Shown: positions 25,519 through 33,521 of the stretch, piece by piece | Position numbering within the stretch: the stretch's first letter is position 1 | Layout: every line of letters starts with the position of its first letter | Assembly: GCF_004005475.1 (NCBI RefSeq) | Contig: NZ_RZTZ01000004.1 | Coordinates: 310,001-374,000 of the forward strand | DNA from: Niallia taxi | GTDB taxonomy: Bacteria; Bacillota; Bacilli; Bacillales; Cytobacillaceae | Length of the DNA stretch: 64,000 bases | Direction: 5' to 3' | Notes under the pieces: generated by a model | The model's input: the letters and a program-made list of their open reading frames with translations, nothing else | The model's database searches: none | Told to the model about the DNA's origin: nothing | Made by a program: the position numbers and the translations under genes

Positions 25519-25532
25519 TGTAAATGCTTACA
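25519..25532 (+). promoter_or_regulatory. cre-like palindrome upstream of uxaC
   Basis: TGTAAATGCTTACA is palindromic and differs from the cre consensus only at the central C (T here). It lies just downstream of the ROK operator. Confidence 0.45.
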
Positions 25533-25570
25533 ACTCGTTTTGAAAACTATTGAAAGGGAGAGGGGAGCAT

Positions 25571-26977
25571 ATGAAAAAAAAGTTTCTCGATGTTGATTTT
25601 TTGCTGGATAGCAATACGGCAAAACAGCTATATGAAAATGCTGCTAGCAGTTTACCAATCTTTGATTTTCATTGTCATTTAGATCCGCAAGAAGTTTGGG
25701 AGAACAAAACATACGAAAATCTGACAGCATTATGGCTTGGTGGAGACCATTATAAATGGCGAGTGATGCGTATACACGGAGTTGATGAAAAGTATATTAC
25801 TGGAGATGCCAGTGATTGGGAGAAATTTAAGGCTTGGGCTGAAACCGTGCCGTACTTGATTGGAAATCCTTTGTACCACTGGACACATATGGAGCTGAAA
25901 ATGTACTTTGGAATCGATAAACTGCTTAGTCCAAAAACAGCACAAGACATTTATGAGCAATGCAATGAAATGCTAAAGACTGCACAATATTCTGCAAGGG
26001 CATTGATAGAAAAATCAAATGTTACATTCATCGGAACAACAGATGATCCTGTTTCTCCATTACAATACCATCAATTATTAACGAAAGATGAGAGCTTTAA
26101 GACAATCATCGCCCCTACCTTCCGGCCTGATGGAGCACTCTTTATCGAAAGACCAACATTCAGTGAATGGTTAGAGAAATTAGCAGTCGTATCTGGAATG
26201 CAGATTCATAATATAGACGGTTTAGTGGCTGCACTTAAAGACAGAGTTGATTTCTTTCATGAAAATGGGGGACGTGCATCAGATCATGATATCCCTAAAA
26301 TGGATTATGTATCCACAACAAAGGAAGAAATAGACATCATCTTTGAAAAAGGTTTAAAGGGAATCCAGCTATCTGAAGATGAACTAATATGCTATCGTTC
26401 GTTTTTGTTGAAAGAGCTTGGAAAAATGTATGCTGAAAAACAATGGGTCATGCAATTACATATAGGCGCAATGCGCAACACTAATACAAAAATGAAAAAG
26501 CTTATTGGTACAGATACTGGTTTTGATTCAGTCGGGGAAGCAAATCATGCCCATGGACTGGCTGCTTTCCTTGATAGTCTTGACATGGAGGATGCTTTGC
26601 CAAGAACGGTTTTATACAATCTTAATCCAAAAGACAATGCAGTGCTTGCTGGCATGGTTGGAAACTATTCAGAAAAAGGTGTATCAGGAAAGATTCAATT
26701 TGGATCAGGCTGGTGGTTCAATGACCATATCGATGGCATGGAAAGGCAAATGAAGGACTTAGCAAATGTAGGGATGTTGAGTCATTTTATTGGTATGTTG
26801 ACAGACTCAAGGAGTTTTTTATCATATGCCCGTCATGATTATTTCCGCAGAATCATTTGTAATATTATCGGCAATTGGGCGGAGAACGGATTGGTCCCAC
26901 ACGATATGGAGCTGCTTGAGGAAATAATTCGGAACATAGGCTTCCATAATGCAGAACGCTACTTTCTAGTAAGATAA
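25571..26977 (+). CDS. uxaC: Glucuronate (uronate) isomerase UxaC
   Basis: A 468-residue amidohydrolase-fold uronate isomerase, normal in length. The metal-site motif FDFHCHLDPQEVWENK is near residues 30-47, with LGGDHYKWRVMRIHGVDE and MQLHIGAMRNTN (about 297) following. It converts D-glucuronate to D-fructuronate and D-galacturonate to D-tagaturonate in the cytoplasm. The start is ATG 25571, after AGAGGGGAGCAT. It is under ROK operator 2 and followed by two strong hairpins and the AraC gene. The usual companions uxuA, uxaA and uxaB are absent from the window. The only candidate next enzyme is the UxuB-like SDR at 33522. Confidence 0.93.
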   Translation: MKKKFLDVDFLLDSNTAKQLYENAASSLPIFDFHCHLDPQEVWENKTYENLTALWLGGDHYKWRVMRIHGVDEKYITGDASDWEKFKAWAETVPYLIGNPLYHWTHMELKMYFGIDKLLSPKTAQDIYEQCNEMLKTAQYSARALIEKSNVTFIGTTDDPVSPLQYHQLLTKDESFKTIIAPTFRPDGALFIERPTFSEWLEKLAVVSGMQIHNIDGLVAALKDRVDFFHENGGRASDHDIPKMDYVSTTKEEIDIIFEKGLKGIQLSEDELICYRSFLLKELGKMYAEKQWVMQLHIGAMRNTNTKMKKLIGTDTGFDSVGEANHAHGLAAFLDSLDMEDALPRTVLYNLNPKDNAVLAGMVGNYSEKGVSGKIQFGSGWWFNDHIDGMERQMKDLANVGMLSHFIGMLTDSRSFLSYARHDYFRRIICNIIGNWAENGLVPHDMELLEEIIRNIGFHNAERYFLVR

Positions 26978-26989
26978 TTACTAGAAAGT
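26961..26989 (+). repeat. Inverted repeat spanning the uxaC stop codon
   Basis: A perfect 12-bp dyad, ACTTTCTAGTAA with TTACTAGAAAGT, has a 5-nt loop containing the TAA stop. There is no U-tail, so it looks like a 3'-end stabilising structure or processing site rather than a terminator. Confidence 0.7.
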
Positions 26990-27001
26990 GCGATTCAGTA
27001 A

Positions 27002-27041
27002 TTTTACTGATACTGCTTTCTAAAAAGCAATATCAGTAAAA
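27002..27041 (+). repeat. Strong hairpin between uxaC and araC-type gene
   Basis: TTTTACTGATA (27002-27012) pairs with TATCAGTAAAA (27031-27041); after one mismatch TGCTTT pairs with AAAGCA around a CTAA loop. It is followed by As on the plus strand, so it is not a canonical plus-strand terminator. Confidence 0.7.
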
Positions 27042-27128
27042 AAAACAGCAAAACTCAGCAGTTTTGGCGAATGTATTTTGCTTCAGAAAGCAATACAATA
27101 GAAGCAGGTACTTATTTTTTAATAAAAA

Positions 27129-27142
27129 TGATAACGCTTACC
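27129..27142 (+). promoter_or_regulatory. cre site (one mismatch) before the AraC gene
   Basis: TGATAACGCTTACC against TGWNANCGNTNWCA. It ends three bases before the AAGAGGTGG ribosome site of the AraC gene. Confidence 0.55.
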
Positions 27143-27160
27143 TTAAAGAGGTGGTTTTTA

Positions 27161-28024
27161 CTGGAACAATGGTTATTGGCAAATTACAGGATGCGAGGAA
27201 TGGAGCCGGCAGGCTTTGAATTTCATTCACATCGCGAATACGAAATTTATTTTTTTCACTCTGGAGACTGCAAATACCTCATAAATAACCGGATTTATGA
27301 ACTTCAGCCTGGAGACATTTTACTGATGGACGGTTTGACCCTGCATAAACCGAATCCATCCTTAAATACTCCTTATGTTAGAAGTGTCGTCCACTTTTCA
27401 CCAGCTTATTTACAAGAAATTTTGCAAGCCCTTGGCATGGAGATTCTGCTTGCCCCTTTTCGAAAGCTGAACAACTGTCTCCTTAGAACAAATTACGATT
27501 GTTCCGCAAAGCTCGTCGAAGAGAAAATGAGCAAAATTGGCAGTTTATTCGCAAATAATGACAAACCTGGCTATTGTCAAGCAGACATTCAAGAGGCACA
27601 AGTTAAGCTGGAGCTTGTTCAGCTTTTAGTAGAAATTTATAAAATGAGTCAAAACGATTTGCAACTGATTCCAGCAAAAAGAACAGAAAAGGAAATCCAT
27701 GCAGAAATGATAGCAGCTTGGATTGATGATCATTTTACCGAAAAAATCAGCTTGGAAAGATTAGCAAAGGAACGCAATCTAAGCAAGTATTATACATCCC
27801 ATGTCTTTAAGGAAATTACTGGGTTTACAGTAATGGAATACTTGATGGGGTGTCGTCTTAACCATGCTAAATATTTACTGGAGGTCGAGCCTCAGCTCAC
27901 ATTAACTGAAATCGCACACAAATCAGGCTTTGAGAACATCTCCCATTTCAGCAGGTATTTCAAGGAAAAGGTAGGAAATACGGCAAAAAAGTATCGAGCA
28001 CTTAAACTGGAAAAAAAGTTTTAG
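27161..28024 (+). CDS. AraC-family regulator with cupin sensor domain
   Basis: About 287 residues: an N-terminal cupin (FEFHSHREYEIYFFHSGDCKY, then YELQPGDILLMDG) and a C-terminal AraC double HTH (ISLERLAKERNLSKYYTSHVFK and LTEIAHKSGFENISHFSRYFK). It is probably an activator of the isomerase/oxidoreductase genes that follow by 14 bp. The start is uncertain: AAGAGGTGG at 27145-27153 points to a CTG codon at 27161. The in-frame ATG at 27128 has no ribosome site and overlaps the cre; ATG 27191 would cut into the cupin domain. Confidence 0.8.
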   Translation: MEQWLLANYRMRGMEPAGFEFHSHREYEIYFFHSGDCKYLINNRIYELQPGDILLMDGLTLHKPNPSLNTPYVRSVVHFSPAYLQEILQALGMEILLAPFRKLNNCLLRTNYDCSAKLVEEKMSKIGSLFANNDKPGYCQADIQEAQVKLELVQLLVEIYKMSQNDLQLIPAKRTEKEIHAEMIAAWIDDHFTEKISLERLAKERNLSKYYTSHVFKEITGFTVMEYLMGCRLNHAKYLLEVEPQLTLTEIAHKSGFENISHFSRYFKEKVGNTAKKYRALKLEKKF

Positions 28025-28038
28025 GAGGATGAACGAAG

Positions 28039-28926
28039 ATGAATGAGCTATTGATTTCAGGATTTTCAGATGAAATTTCAGCTGATTTTGACACACAGCT
28101 TGAGGCTGTGAAGAAGCTTGGCATGCAATACATATCATTGCGCGGAATTGACGGCAGAAATATTGGCGACTTTTCGGTTGAGGAAATAAAGGAAGCTGTT
28201 TTACCACGTTTACAAAAGGCTGGTATTGGTGTTTCTTCAATTGGCTCACCGATTGGGAAAATTCTTATTGATGATGAAAGCGGCTTTGAGGAGCAAAAGC
28301 AAATGCTCCACACAATCTGTAAGATTTGTAGCTTGCTTGAATGTAATTATATCCGTATTTTCAGCTTTTACATTCCGAAAGGAGAAGAAGCAGATTTCTA
28401 TCGAGATACTGTTATAAGTAAATTAAAGGAATTTGCCGAGATTGCCAACCAATATGAGGTAATTTTGCTGCATGAAAACGAAAAGGATATATATGGAGAC
28501 ATTGGTATTCGTTGTAAAGAAATACTACATGAGGTTGGCTCTCCTTCTTTTAAAGCGATATTTGATTTTGCTAACTTCATACAGTGTGGGGAGGAGCCAA
28601 AAGAATGCTACGATCTTTTGCAGGACGAGATCATTTATATTCATATTAAGGATGCAGTTTCTGCTACTGGACAGAATGTAGTGTGTGGCACGGGTCAAGG
28701 GAGGATTCCTGAGATTCTTGCACTAGCAATAGACAATGGCTATAAAGGCTTTTTGACACTTGAGCCGCATCTTGTATTATTCGAGTCGTTAAAGGACTTG
28801 GAGCTGGAAGAATCGCTTCACTTTATCGAAAATAATAAAGCGCTCACAGGTGCTGATGCATATAAACTGCAATATGAGGCGTTGTTGGAAATCCTTAAAA
28901 AAATTACAAGCAGGGAGGAAGTATGA
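28039..28926 (+). CDS. Sugar phosphate isomerase/epimerase-like TIM barrel (copy 1)
   Basis: A 295-residue xylose-isomerase-like TIM-barrel protein (AP endonuclease 2 family). The expected metal ligands are visible as LLHENEKDIYG (Glu), AIFDFANF (Asp), YIHIKDA (His) and LTLEPHL (Glu). Members isomerise or epimerise ketoses or keto-glycosides; YcjR, for example, is a C4 epimerase of 3-keto-gulosides. AGGAGG precedes the ATG, and its stop overlaps the next start, so translation is coupled. It probably acts on a keto-sugar made by the adjacent oxidoreductases (inference). Confidence 0.75.
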   Translation: MNELLISGFSDEISADFDTQLEAVKKLGMQYISLRGIDGRNIGDFSVEEIKEAVLPRLQKAGIGVSSIGSPIGKILIDDESGFEEQKQMLHTICKICSLLECNYIRIFSFYIPKGEEADFYRDTVISKLKEFAEIANQYEVILLHENEKDIYGDIGIRCKEILHEVGSPSFKAIFDFANFIQCGEEPKECYDLLQDEIIYIHIKDAVSATGQNVVCGTGQGRIPEILALAIDNGYKGFLTLEPHLVLFESLKDLELEESLHFIENNKALTGADAYKLQYEALLEILKKITSREEV

Positions 28927-30089
28927 TGGGAAGCAAAGTGAGATTAGGTGTGATCGGATTAGGAGCACAGGGCGGAGCATACGCTGACTATTTGGCAGAG
29001 GGAAAAGTAACGAATATGGTGCTTGGAGCAATTTGTGATATTGATTCAGCGAAAAAGTCGGTAGCGTCTGAGAAGTTTCCTAGTATTCCTTTTTACGATA
29101 ACTATATTGAAATGCTTGAAAGCGGTGCGGTAGACGCAATTGTCACTTGTGTTCCTCATTATGTGCATCCTGAAATGGCGATTGAAGCACTGAAAAGAGA
29201 TATTCATGCACTTGTTGAAAAGCCAGCAGGTGTGTATACAAAACAAGTTAAAGAAATGAACGATTTTGCAGCAACAAAGCCTGAATTAACATTTGGGATT
29301 ATGTTTAATCAAAGGACAAATCCACTTTACCAAAAACTAAAAAATTTAATAGATAGTGGAGAAATTGGCAGTATTCGTCGTACAAACTGGATGATAACAA
29401 CATGGTGGAGGCCGCAAGGATATTATGATCAAGGAGCATGGAGAGCGACTTGGGAAGGAGAAGGCGGCGGTGTTCTTGTCAATCAGGCACCACATCAAAT
29501 TGATTTGCTTCAATGGATTTGCGGTATGCCTAAGAAAGTGTATTCTAATGTGAAATATGGCTTCCAGCGCAATATTGCTGTAGAGGATGAAGTGACGGCA
29601 TTGCTTGATTACGGCAATGGCGCAACAGGAGTATTCGTAACATGTACACATGATCTAATTGGTACAGACCGTTTTGAAATATTGGGTGATAACGGAAAAA
29701 TCGTTGTGGATGACAGCAAAAAGATTACGATTAAACGTCTTGCTAAACCAGAGTCGGAAATGAGTGCAACGATGAGTATGCAGGATGTGGCGAAAATATT
29801 TATGGGTGGCAATACCGAAGAACTCTTTACAGAGGAAGTTCTAGAATTCGAGAGCGTTTGGGGAGAGCAGCATATCGCTGTTTTAGAAAACTTTGCAGCT
29901 AATATTATTGACGGAACGCCACTTATTGCGAATGGTGCTGATGGAATAAATGGGGTTGCACTGGCAAATGCTATCCATCTTTCAAGCTGGTTAGACAAGG
30001 AAGTAGAGCTTCCGATTGATGAAGAGGTGTATCTAGCTGAATTAAATAAAAAGATTGAAGCGGAAAAACGAAACCCAATTAAAAGCTAA
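28926..30089 (+). CDS. Gfo/Idh/MocA-family oxidoreductase (copy 1)
   Basis: A 387-residue NAD(P)-dependent sugar oxidoreductase. The Rossmann motif VIGLGAQGG is near residue 10, the catalytic lysine is in EKPAG (about 98) and the family His/Asp block is GGGVLVNQAPHQIDLLQW (about 178). Insertion sequences around EEVYLAELN lengthen its C-terminus. ATG 28926 fits AGGGAGG better than 28923. Paired with a second Gfo/Idh enzyme and two isomerases, it resembles glycoside 3-dehydrogenase systems such as E. coli YcjS/YcjQ. The substrate is not determined. Confidence 0.8.
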   Translation: MGSKVRLGVIGLGAQGGAYADYLAEGKVTNMVLGAICDIDSAKKSVASEKFPSIPFYDNYIEMLESGAVDAIVTCVPHYVHPEMAIEALKRDIHALVEKPAGVYTKQVKEMNDFAATKPELTFGIMFNQRTNPLYQKLKNLIDSGEIGSIRRTNWMITTWWRPQGYYDQGAWRATWEGEGGGVLVNQAPHQIDLLQWICGMPKKVYSNVKYGFQRNIAVEDEVTALLDYGNGATGVFVTCTHDLIGTDRFEILGDNGKIVVDDSKKITIKRLAKPESEMSATMSMQDVAKIFMGGNTEELFTEEVLEFESVWGEQHIAVLENFAANIIDGTPLIANGADGINGVALANAIHLSSWLDKEVELPIDEEVYLAELNKKIEAEKRNPIKS

Positions 30090-30109
30090 AGCTTGAAGGG
30101 AGGATATAA

Positions 30110-31165
30110 ATGCTGAAAGCAGCTGTTATCGGTCTTGGCGATATTTCAAAAATCCACCTAGCTGCCATCCAAGCTAACCCGGATGTGGAATTAACGGCAG
30201 TGTGTGATATAGATCCAGCACATCGAAGCATGTTCCCAAATGTGAACTTTTACAATGACTATGAAGTAATGATAGCAGAGGAAGTGCTGGATTGTGTCCA
30301 TATATGCTTGCCTCACTATCTTCACTATCCTGCTACAAGGGCTTGTGTAAACAAGGGAATTAATGTCTTTCTCGAAAAGCCTATCGCCTTGAATCATAAA
30401 GAGGGCTATTCTTTAGTGAAGTTAGAAGAAGAGCATAAGAATGTCAAAATCTGTGTTTGTTTACAGAATCGGTACAATAAAACATTTGAAGTGTTGAATG
30501 AAATGATTGAAAACGGCAAGTATGGACCGATTTTAGGGATAAAAGGGCTTGTTACATGGAACAGGCCAAAGGCTTATTATGACGTAAAGCCTTGGCGCGG
30601 AAAGATGGCATATGCCGGCGGTGGTGTGATGATTAACCAATCGATACATACTTTGGATATCATGCAGCTGCTTGGCGGAGAAATCGAATCAATCAGAGGT
30701 TCTATTGACCAATTGCTTGATTATGGGATTGAAGTGGAGGATACAGCAAGTGCTCATATTCAGTTTTCTAATGGAGCTACGGGGCTGTTTTTTGCGACGA
30801 TTTCGAATGAACGAAACTCGAGTGTAGAGCTTCAAGTAACGTTCAAGGATGAAAAGCTTACGATTAAGGACAGTATGTTAACAAGAGCAGATGACGAGGA
30901 CAAGAAGATCGAACTAGTGACAGATGACAAGCTTCCTGGGACGAAGTTCTATTATGGAGCAAGCCACGCTAAGCTGATTAATCGGTTTTATCATTGCATT
31001 GCTGCAGACAGCGATGAATATACCCATGTGAAGGAAGCCCTTGTTTCGATGAAAATGATAGATGCAATCCGGCAATCGTCAGAAGAAAAGAGACGTGTCA
31101 GAATGGAGGAGCTAAACGATGAGCAGTGCGAAAATTGGAGTTCAAATGTTCAATTTGAAAAATAA
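30110..31165 (+). CDS. Gfo/Idh/MocA-family oxidoreductase (copy 2)
   Basis: A 351-residue dehydrogenase with AVIGLGDISKIHL at the N-terminus, the EKPIAL catalytic lysine (about 87) and GGGVMINQSIHTLDIMQLLGG (about 169). GGGAGGATATAA precedes the ATG. The last 47 nt overlap the second isomerase gene in another frame. Having two non-identical members side by side suggests successive oxidation and reduction at the same carbon, with epimerisation between (inference from the Ycj pathway). Confidence 0.8.
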   Translation: MLKAAVIGLGDISKIHLAAIQANPDVELTAVCDIDPAHRSMFPNVNFYNDYEVMIAEEVLDCVHICLPHYLHYPATRACVNKGINVFLEKPIALNHKEGYSLVKLEEEHKNVKICVCLQNRYNKTFEVLNEMIENGKYGPILGIKGLVTWNRPKAYYDVKPWRGKMAYAGGGVMINQSIHTLDIMQLLGGEIESIRGSIDQLLDYGIEVEDTASAHIQFSNGATGLFFATISNERNSSVELQVTFKDEKLTIKDSMLTRADDEDKKIELVTDDKLPGTKFYYGASHAKLINRFYHCIAADSDEYTHVKEALVSMKMIDAIRQSSEEKRRVRMEELNDEQCENWSSNVQFEK

Positions 31166-31970
31166 GATAGAAGAAATAGGCGTTTATGAAACCATGAGAA
31201 CTATCCATGAGCTTGGCTACCACTATGTGGAGGTGACACAAATTCAAATGACGTCTGAAAATGTTTCCGAACTACGAAGTGCAAGCATAGACTTTAATAT
31301 TAAGATTGCGGCAATCAGCGCCCCACTTGATTCCATGCCTGGCAGCCAAGGCGAATCTTTAACAACAGACTTTGATAAGATTGTCAGTGACTGCAAAACA
31401 TTAGATTGTAATTTTATTAGAATTGGCATGATGCCTGTTAATTTGATGGGCAATAAGAGCAAAGCGATGGAATATATTGCTGAAGCAGAGAAGATGGCAG
31501 AGCGGCTCAAACAGCACAATATTGAGCTGTATTATCATAACCATCATATTGAGTTTGAGAAATATGACGGGCAAGCTCTGCTGGATATTATGAAGGAGCA
31601 AACATCAAACTTGGGCTTTGAGCTTGATGTTCATTGGGCACAAAGAGGTGGAGCAAATCCGATTGAGGTGATTAACCGCTTCGCAGGCCGTGTTGCGCTC
31701 ATTCATTTAAAGGATTACAGAGTCGGCCAAATTGACTTAAGTGACCTAAAGGATATGTCCAATTTTATGAATAAATTTACAGGTAATATTGAATTTGCTG
31801 AGCTCGGCAAAGGTAATTTAGACATTAAAGGAATTTTGGAAGCCGGATTGACTAGCGGTGTGCAGTATTTTCTGATTGAACAAGACGACACATATGGCAG
31901 AGATCCATTTGATTGCCTTAAAGAGTCAGGAGATTATCTAAGACAATTAGGGTATGGTGAATTGTTCTGA
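31119..31970 (+). CDS. Sugar phosphate isomerase/epimerase-like TIM barrel (copy 2)
   Basis: A 283-residue xylose-isomerase-like protein. Metal and substrate residues appear as YYHNHHIEFEKYDG (about 143), FELDVHWAQRGG (Asp/His), LIHLKDY and EFAELGKGNLD (Glu). It belongs to a branch different from copy 1. The start is ATG 31119 with GGAGGAGC, inside the end of the preceding gene, so the two are translationally coupled. A strong terminator follows. It may be the epimerase or lyase step on a 3-keto-glycoside, or a keto-inositol-like dehydratase; I cannot choose. Confidence 0.75.
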   Translation: MSSAKIGVQMFNLKNKIEEIGVYETMRTIHELGYHYVEVTQIQMTSENVSELRSASIDFNIKIAAISAPLDSMPGSQGESLTTDFDKIVSDCKTLDCNFIRIGMMPVNLMGNKSKAMEYIAEAEKMAERLKQHNIELYYHNHHIEFEKYDGQALLDIMKEQTSNLGFELDVHWAQRGGANPIEVINRFAGRVALIHLKDYRVGQIDLSDLKDMSNFMNKFTGNIEFAELGKGNLDIKGILEAGLTSGVQYFLIEQDDTYGRDPFDCLKESGDYLRQLGYGELF

Positions 31971-31997
31971 TAGATAGGTTTTTAAAAGCTAAGATGT

Positions 31998-32032
31998 TTA
32001 AGAAGTCCCATAATAGTGGGACTTCTTTCTTT
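31998..32032 (+). terminator. Terminator after the isomerase/oxidoreductase genes
   Basis: Stem AAGAAGTCCCA/TGGGACTTCTT (32000-32010 with 32017-32027) with a 6-nt loop and a T-rich tail. Confidence 0.9.
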
Positions 32033-32070
32033 GCTTGTACGTCGTTTCTAATTTCTAAGTTAATTATTAA

Positions 32071-32134
32071 TTGACGCAAATTACCTACAGTGTTAAGATA
32101 AGAATAATTAGTTAGTTTGCTAAACAAATTAATA
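32071..32134 (+). promoter_or_regulatory. lar-block promoter and ROK operator 3
   Basis: TTGACG (32071-32076), 17-bp spacer, TAAGAT (32094-32099), then an operator at 32110-32134: AGTTAGTTTGCT, AAACAAATTAATA. This copy has the arm TTAGTTTG seen in xyl operators. It shares promoter hexamer, spacing and operator position with the GPH and uxaC promoters, so the nickel-pincer block appears to be in the ROK regulon. Confidence 0.82.
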
Positions 32135-32233
32135 TAATCGTAGATTCAGAGAATAAAACGAATATTTTTTTCAGGAAAAATGGAAGGGGTTACAAGGGTA
32201 GCTTCTCGGTGTTTAAAAGGAGGGAAACAAGCA

Positions 32234-33502
32234 ATGGGGATTCTGCAAGAATTATTAAAAGACATTCCAGTTCCAAAAATGGCAAAGGTTAAGGTTAAGT
32301 TTGATGATGCCAAAATAGATGATCTCGACTTTGTCTTAATGGAAAAATTGCAAAGAGAGCAAGTGGTGAAAAGTATCAAACCAGGCATGGAAATTGCGGT
32401 TGCAGTCGGCAGCAGGGGGCTTGATCGAATTATCGAGTTAACGGCTGCAACAGTGAAGTTTCTAAAAAGTTTAGGTGCAAAGCCTTTTATTGTACCGAGC
32501 ATGGGCAGTCATGGGGGGGCAACGGCGGAAGGACAGCGTGCTGTTTTAGAGCATCTTGGAATAACAAAGGAGGCAGTGGGAGCAGAGATTCGTTCGTCTA
32601 TGGAGGTGGTAGAAGTCGGCAGACTAGCTAATGGATTGCCTGTTTATGTAGATAAGTTCGCTTTGCAGGCAGACGGCATCGTCGTAATTAATCGTGTCAA
32701 ACCCCATACAGCATTTCGTGGTCCAGTCGAAAGTGGAATTATGAAGATGATTAGCATCGGTTTAGGTAAGCAAAAGGGTGCTGAGGCTTGTCATCAAATG
32801 GGATTTAAGCATATGGCAGAAAATGTTCCGGCAATGGCAAAGGTGATAATGGAGAAAACTCCCTTCCTTTTCGGTGTGGCGACAGTCGAAAATGCCTTCG
32901 ATAAGATTGCAATCGTTGAAGTTCTGACACCTGATGAAGTCATTGCTAAGGAGCCAGACTTACAGAAAAAAGCAAAGTCATTATTGCCAAAGCTTTTTTT
33001 TGACCAGCTCGATGTCCTTGTGATTGATGAAATCGGTAAAAATATTAGCGGTGACGGCATGGACCCTAATATTACTGGCCGCTATCCTACCCCATATGCA
33101 ACAGGGGGGCCAGATGTAAATAAGATGGTCGTGTTAGATGTTACCCCACAATCAGAGGGCAATGCGAATGGTGTTGGAACAGCTGATTTCACCACACAAC
33201 GCTTACTAGACAAAATGGACAGAGAAGGTACTTATGCTAATGGGCTGACTTCGACTGTTGTAGCACCAACAAAAATTGCCACAACGCTTCCTAATGATAA
33301 AATGGCTTTTCAAGCAGCAGTAAAAACTTGCAATATATTAAACTTTAACGATGTCAAACTTGTTCGCATAAAAAATACGTTAGTACTAAGTGAAATTGAA
33401 GTTTCTGAAGGCTTACTTGAGTATGTGCGCTCGCACCCAAATATGGAGCAAATTACAGATTTTAATGAAATATCTTTTGATGAGAAAGGCAATTTATTTT
33501 AG
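32234..33502 (+). CDS. LarA-family nickel-pincer racemase/epimerase homologue
   Basis: A 422-residue protein of the lactate racemase (LarA, DUF2088) family. The residues that in L. plantarum LarA bind nickel or the pincer cofactor or act as acid/base (H108, H174, K184, H200) have equivalents with conserved spacing: H93 in GSHGG, H158 in VKPHTAFRG, K171 in SGIMKM and H187 in EACHQ. The enzyme uses hydride transfer on the tethered NPN cofactor to invert an alpha-hydroxy-acid. ATG 32234 follows AAAAGGAGGG. Because it lies in a uronate regulon beside a mannonate-oxidoreductase-like SDR, an aldonate (for example D-mannonate/D-gluconate) is a more likely substrate than lactate (inference). Confidence 0.82.
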   Translation: MGILQELLKDIPVPKMAKVKVKFDDAKIDDLDFVLMEKLQREQVVKSIKPGMEIAVAVGSRGLDRIIELTAATVKFLKSLGAKPFIVPSMGSHGGATAEGQRAVLEHLGITKEAVGAEIRSSMEVVEVGRLANGLPVYVDKFALQADGIVVINRVKPHTAFRGPVESGIMKMISIGLGKQKGAEACHQMGFKHMAENVPAMAKVIMEKTPFLFGVATVENAFDKIAIVEVLTPDEVIAKEPDLQKKAKSLLPKLFFDQLDVLVIDEIGKNISGDGMDPNITGRYPTPYATGGPDVNKMVVLDVTPQSEGNANGVGTADFTTQRLLDKMDREGTYANGLTSTVVAPTKIATTLPNDKMAFQAAVKTCNILNFNDVKLVRIKNTLVLSEIEVSEGLLEYVRSHPNMEQITDFNEISFDEKGNLF

Positions 33503-33521
33503 AGGAATGGAGAGAAGCTAG

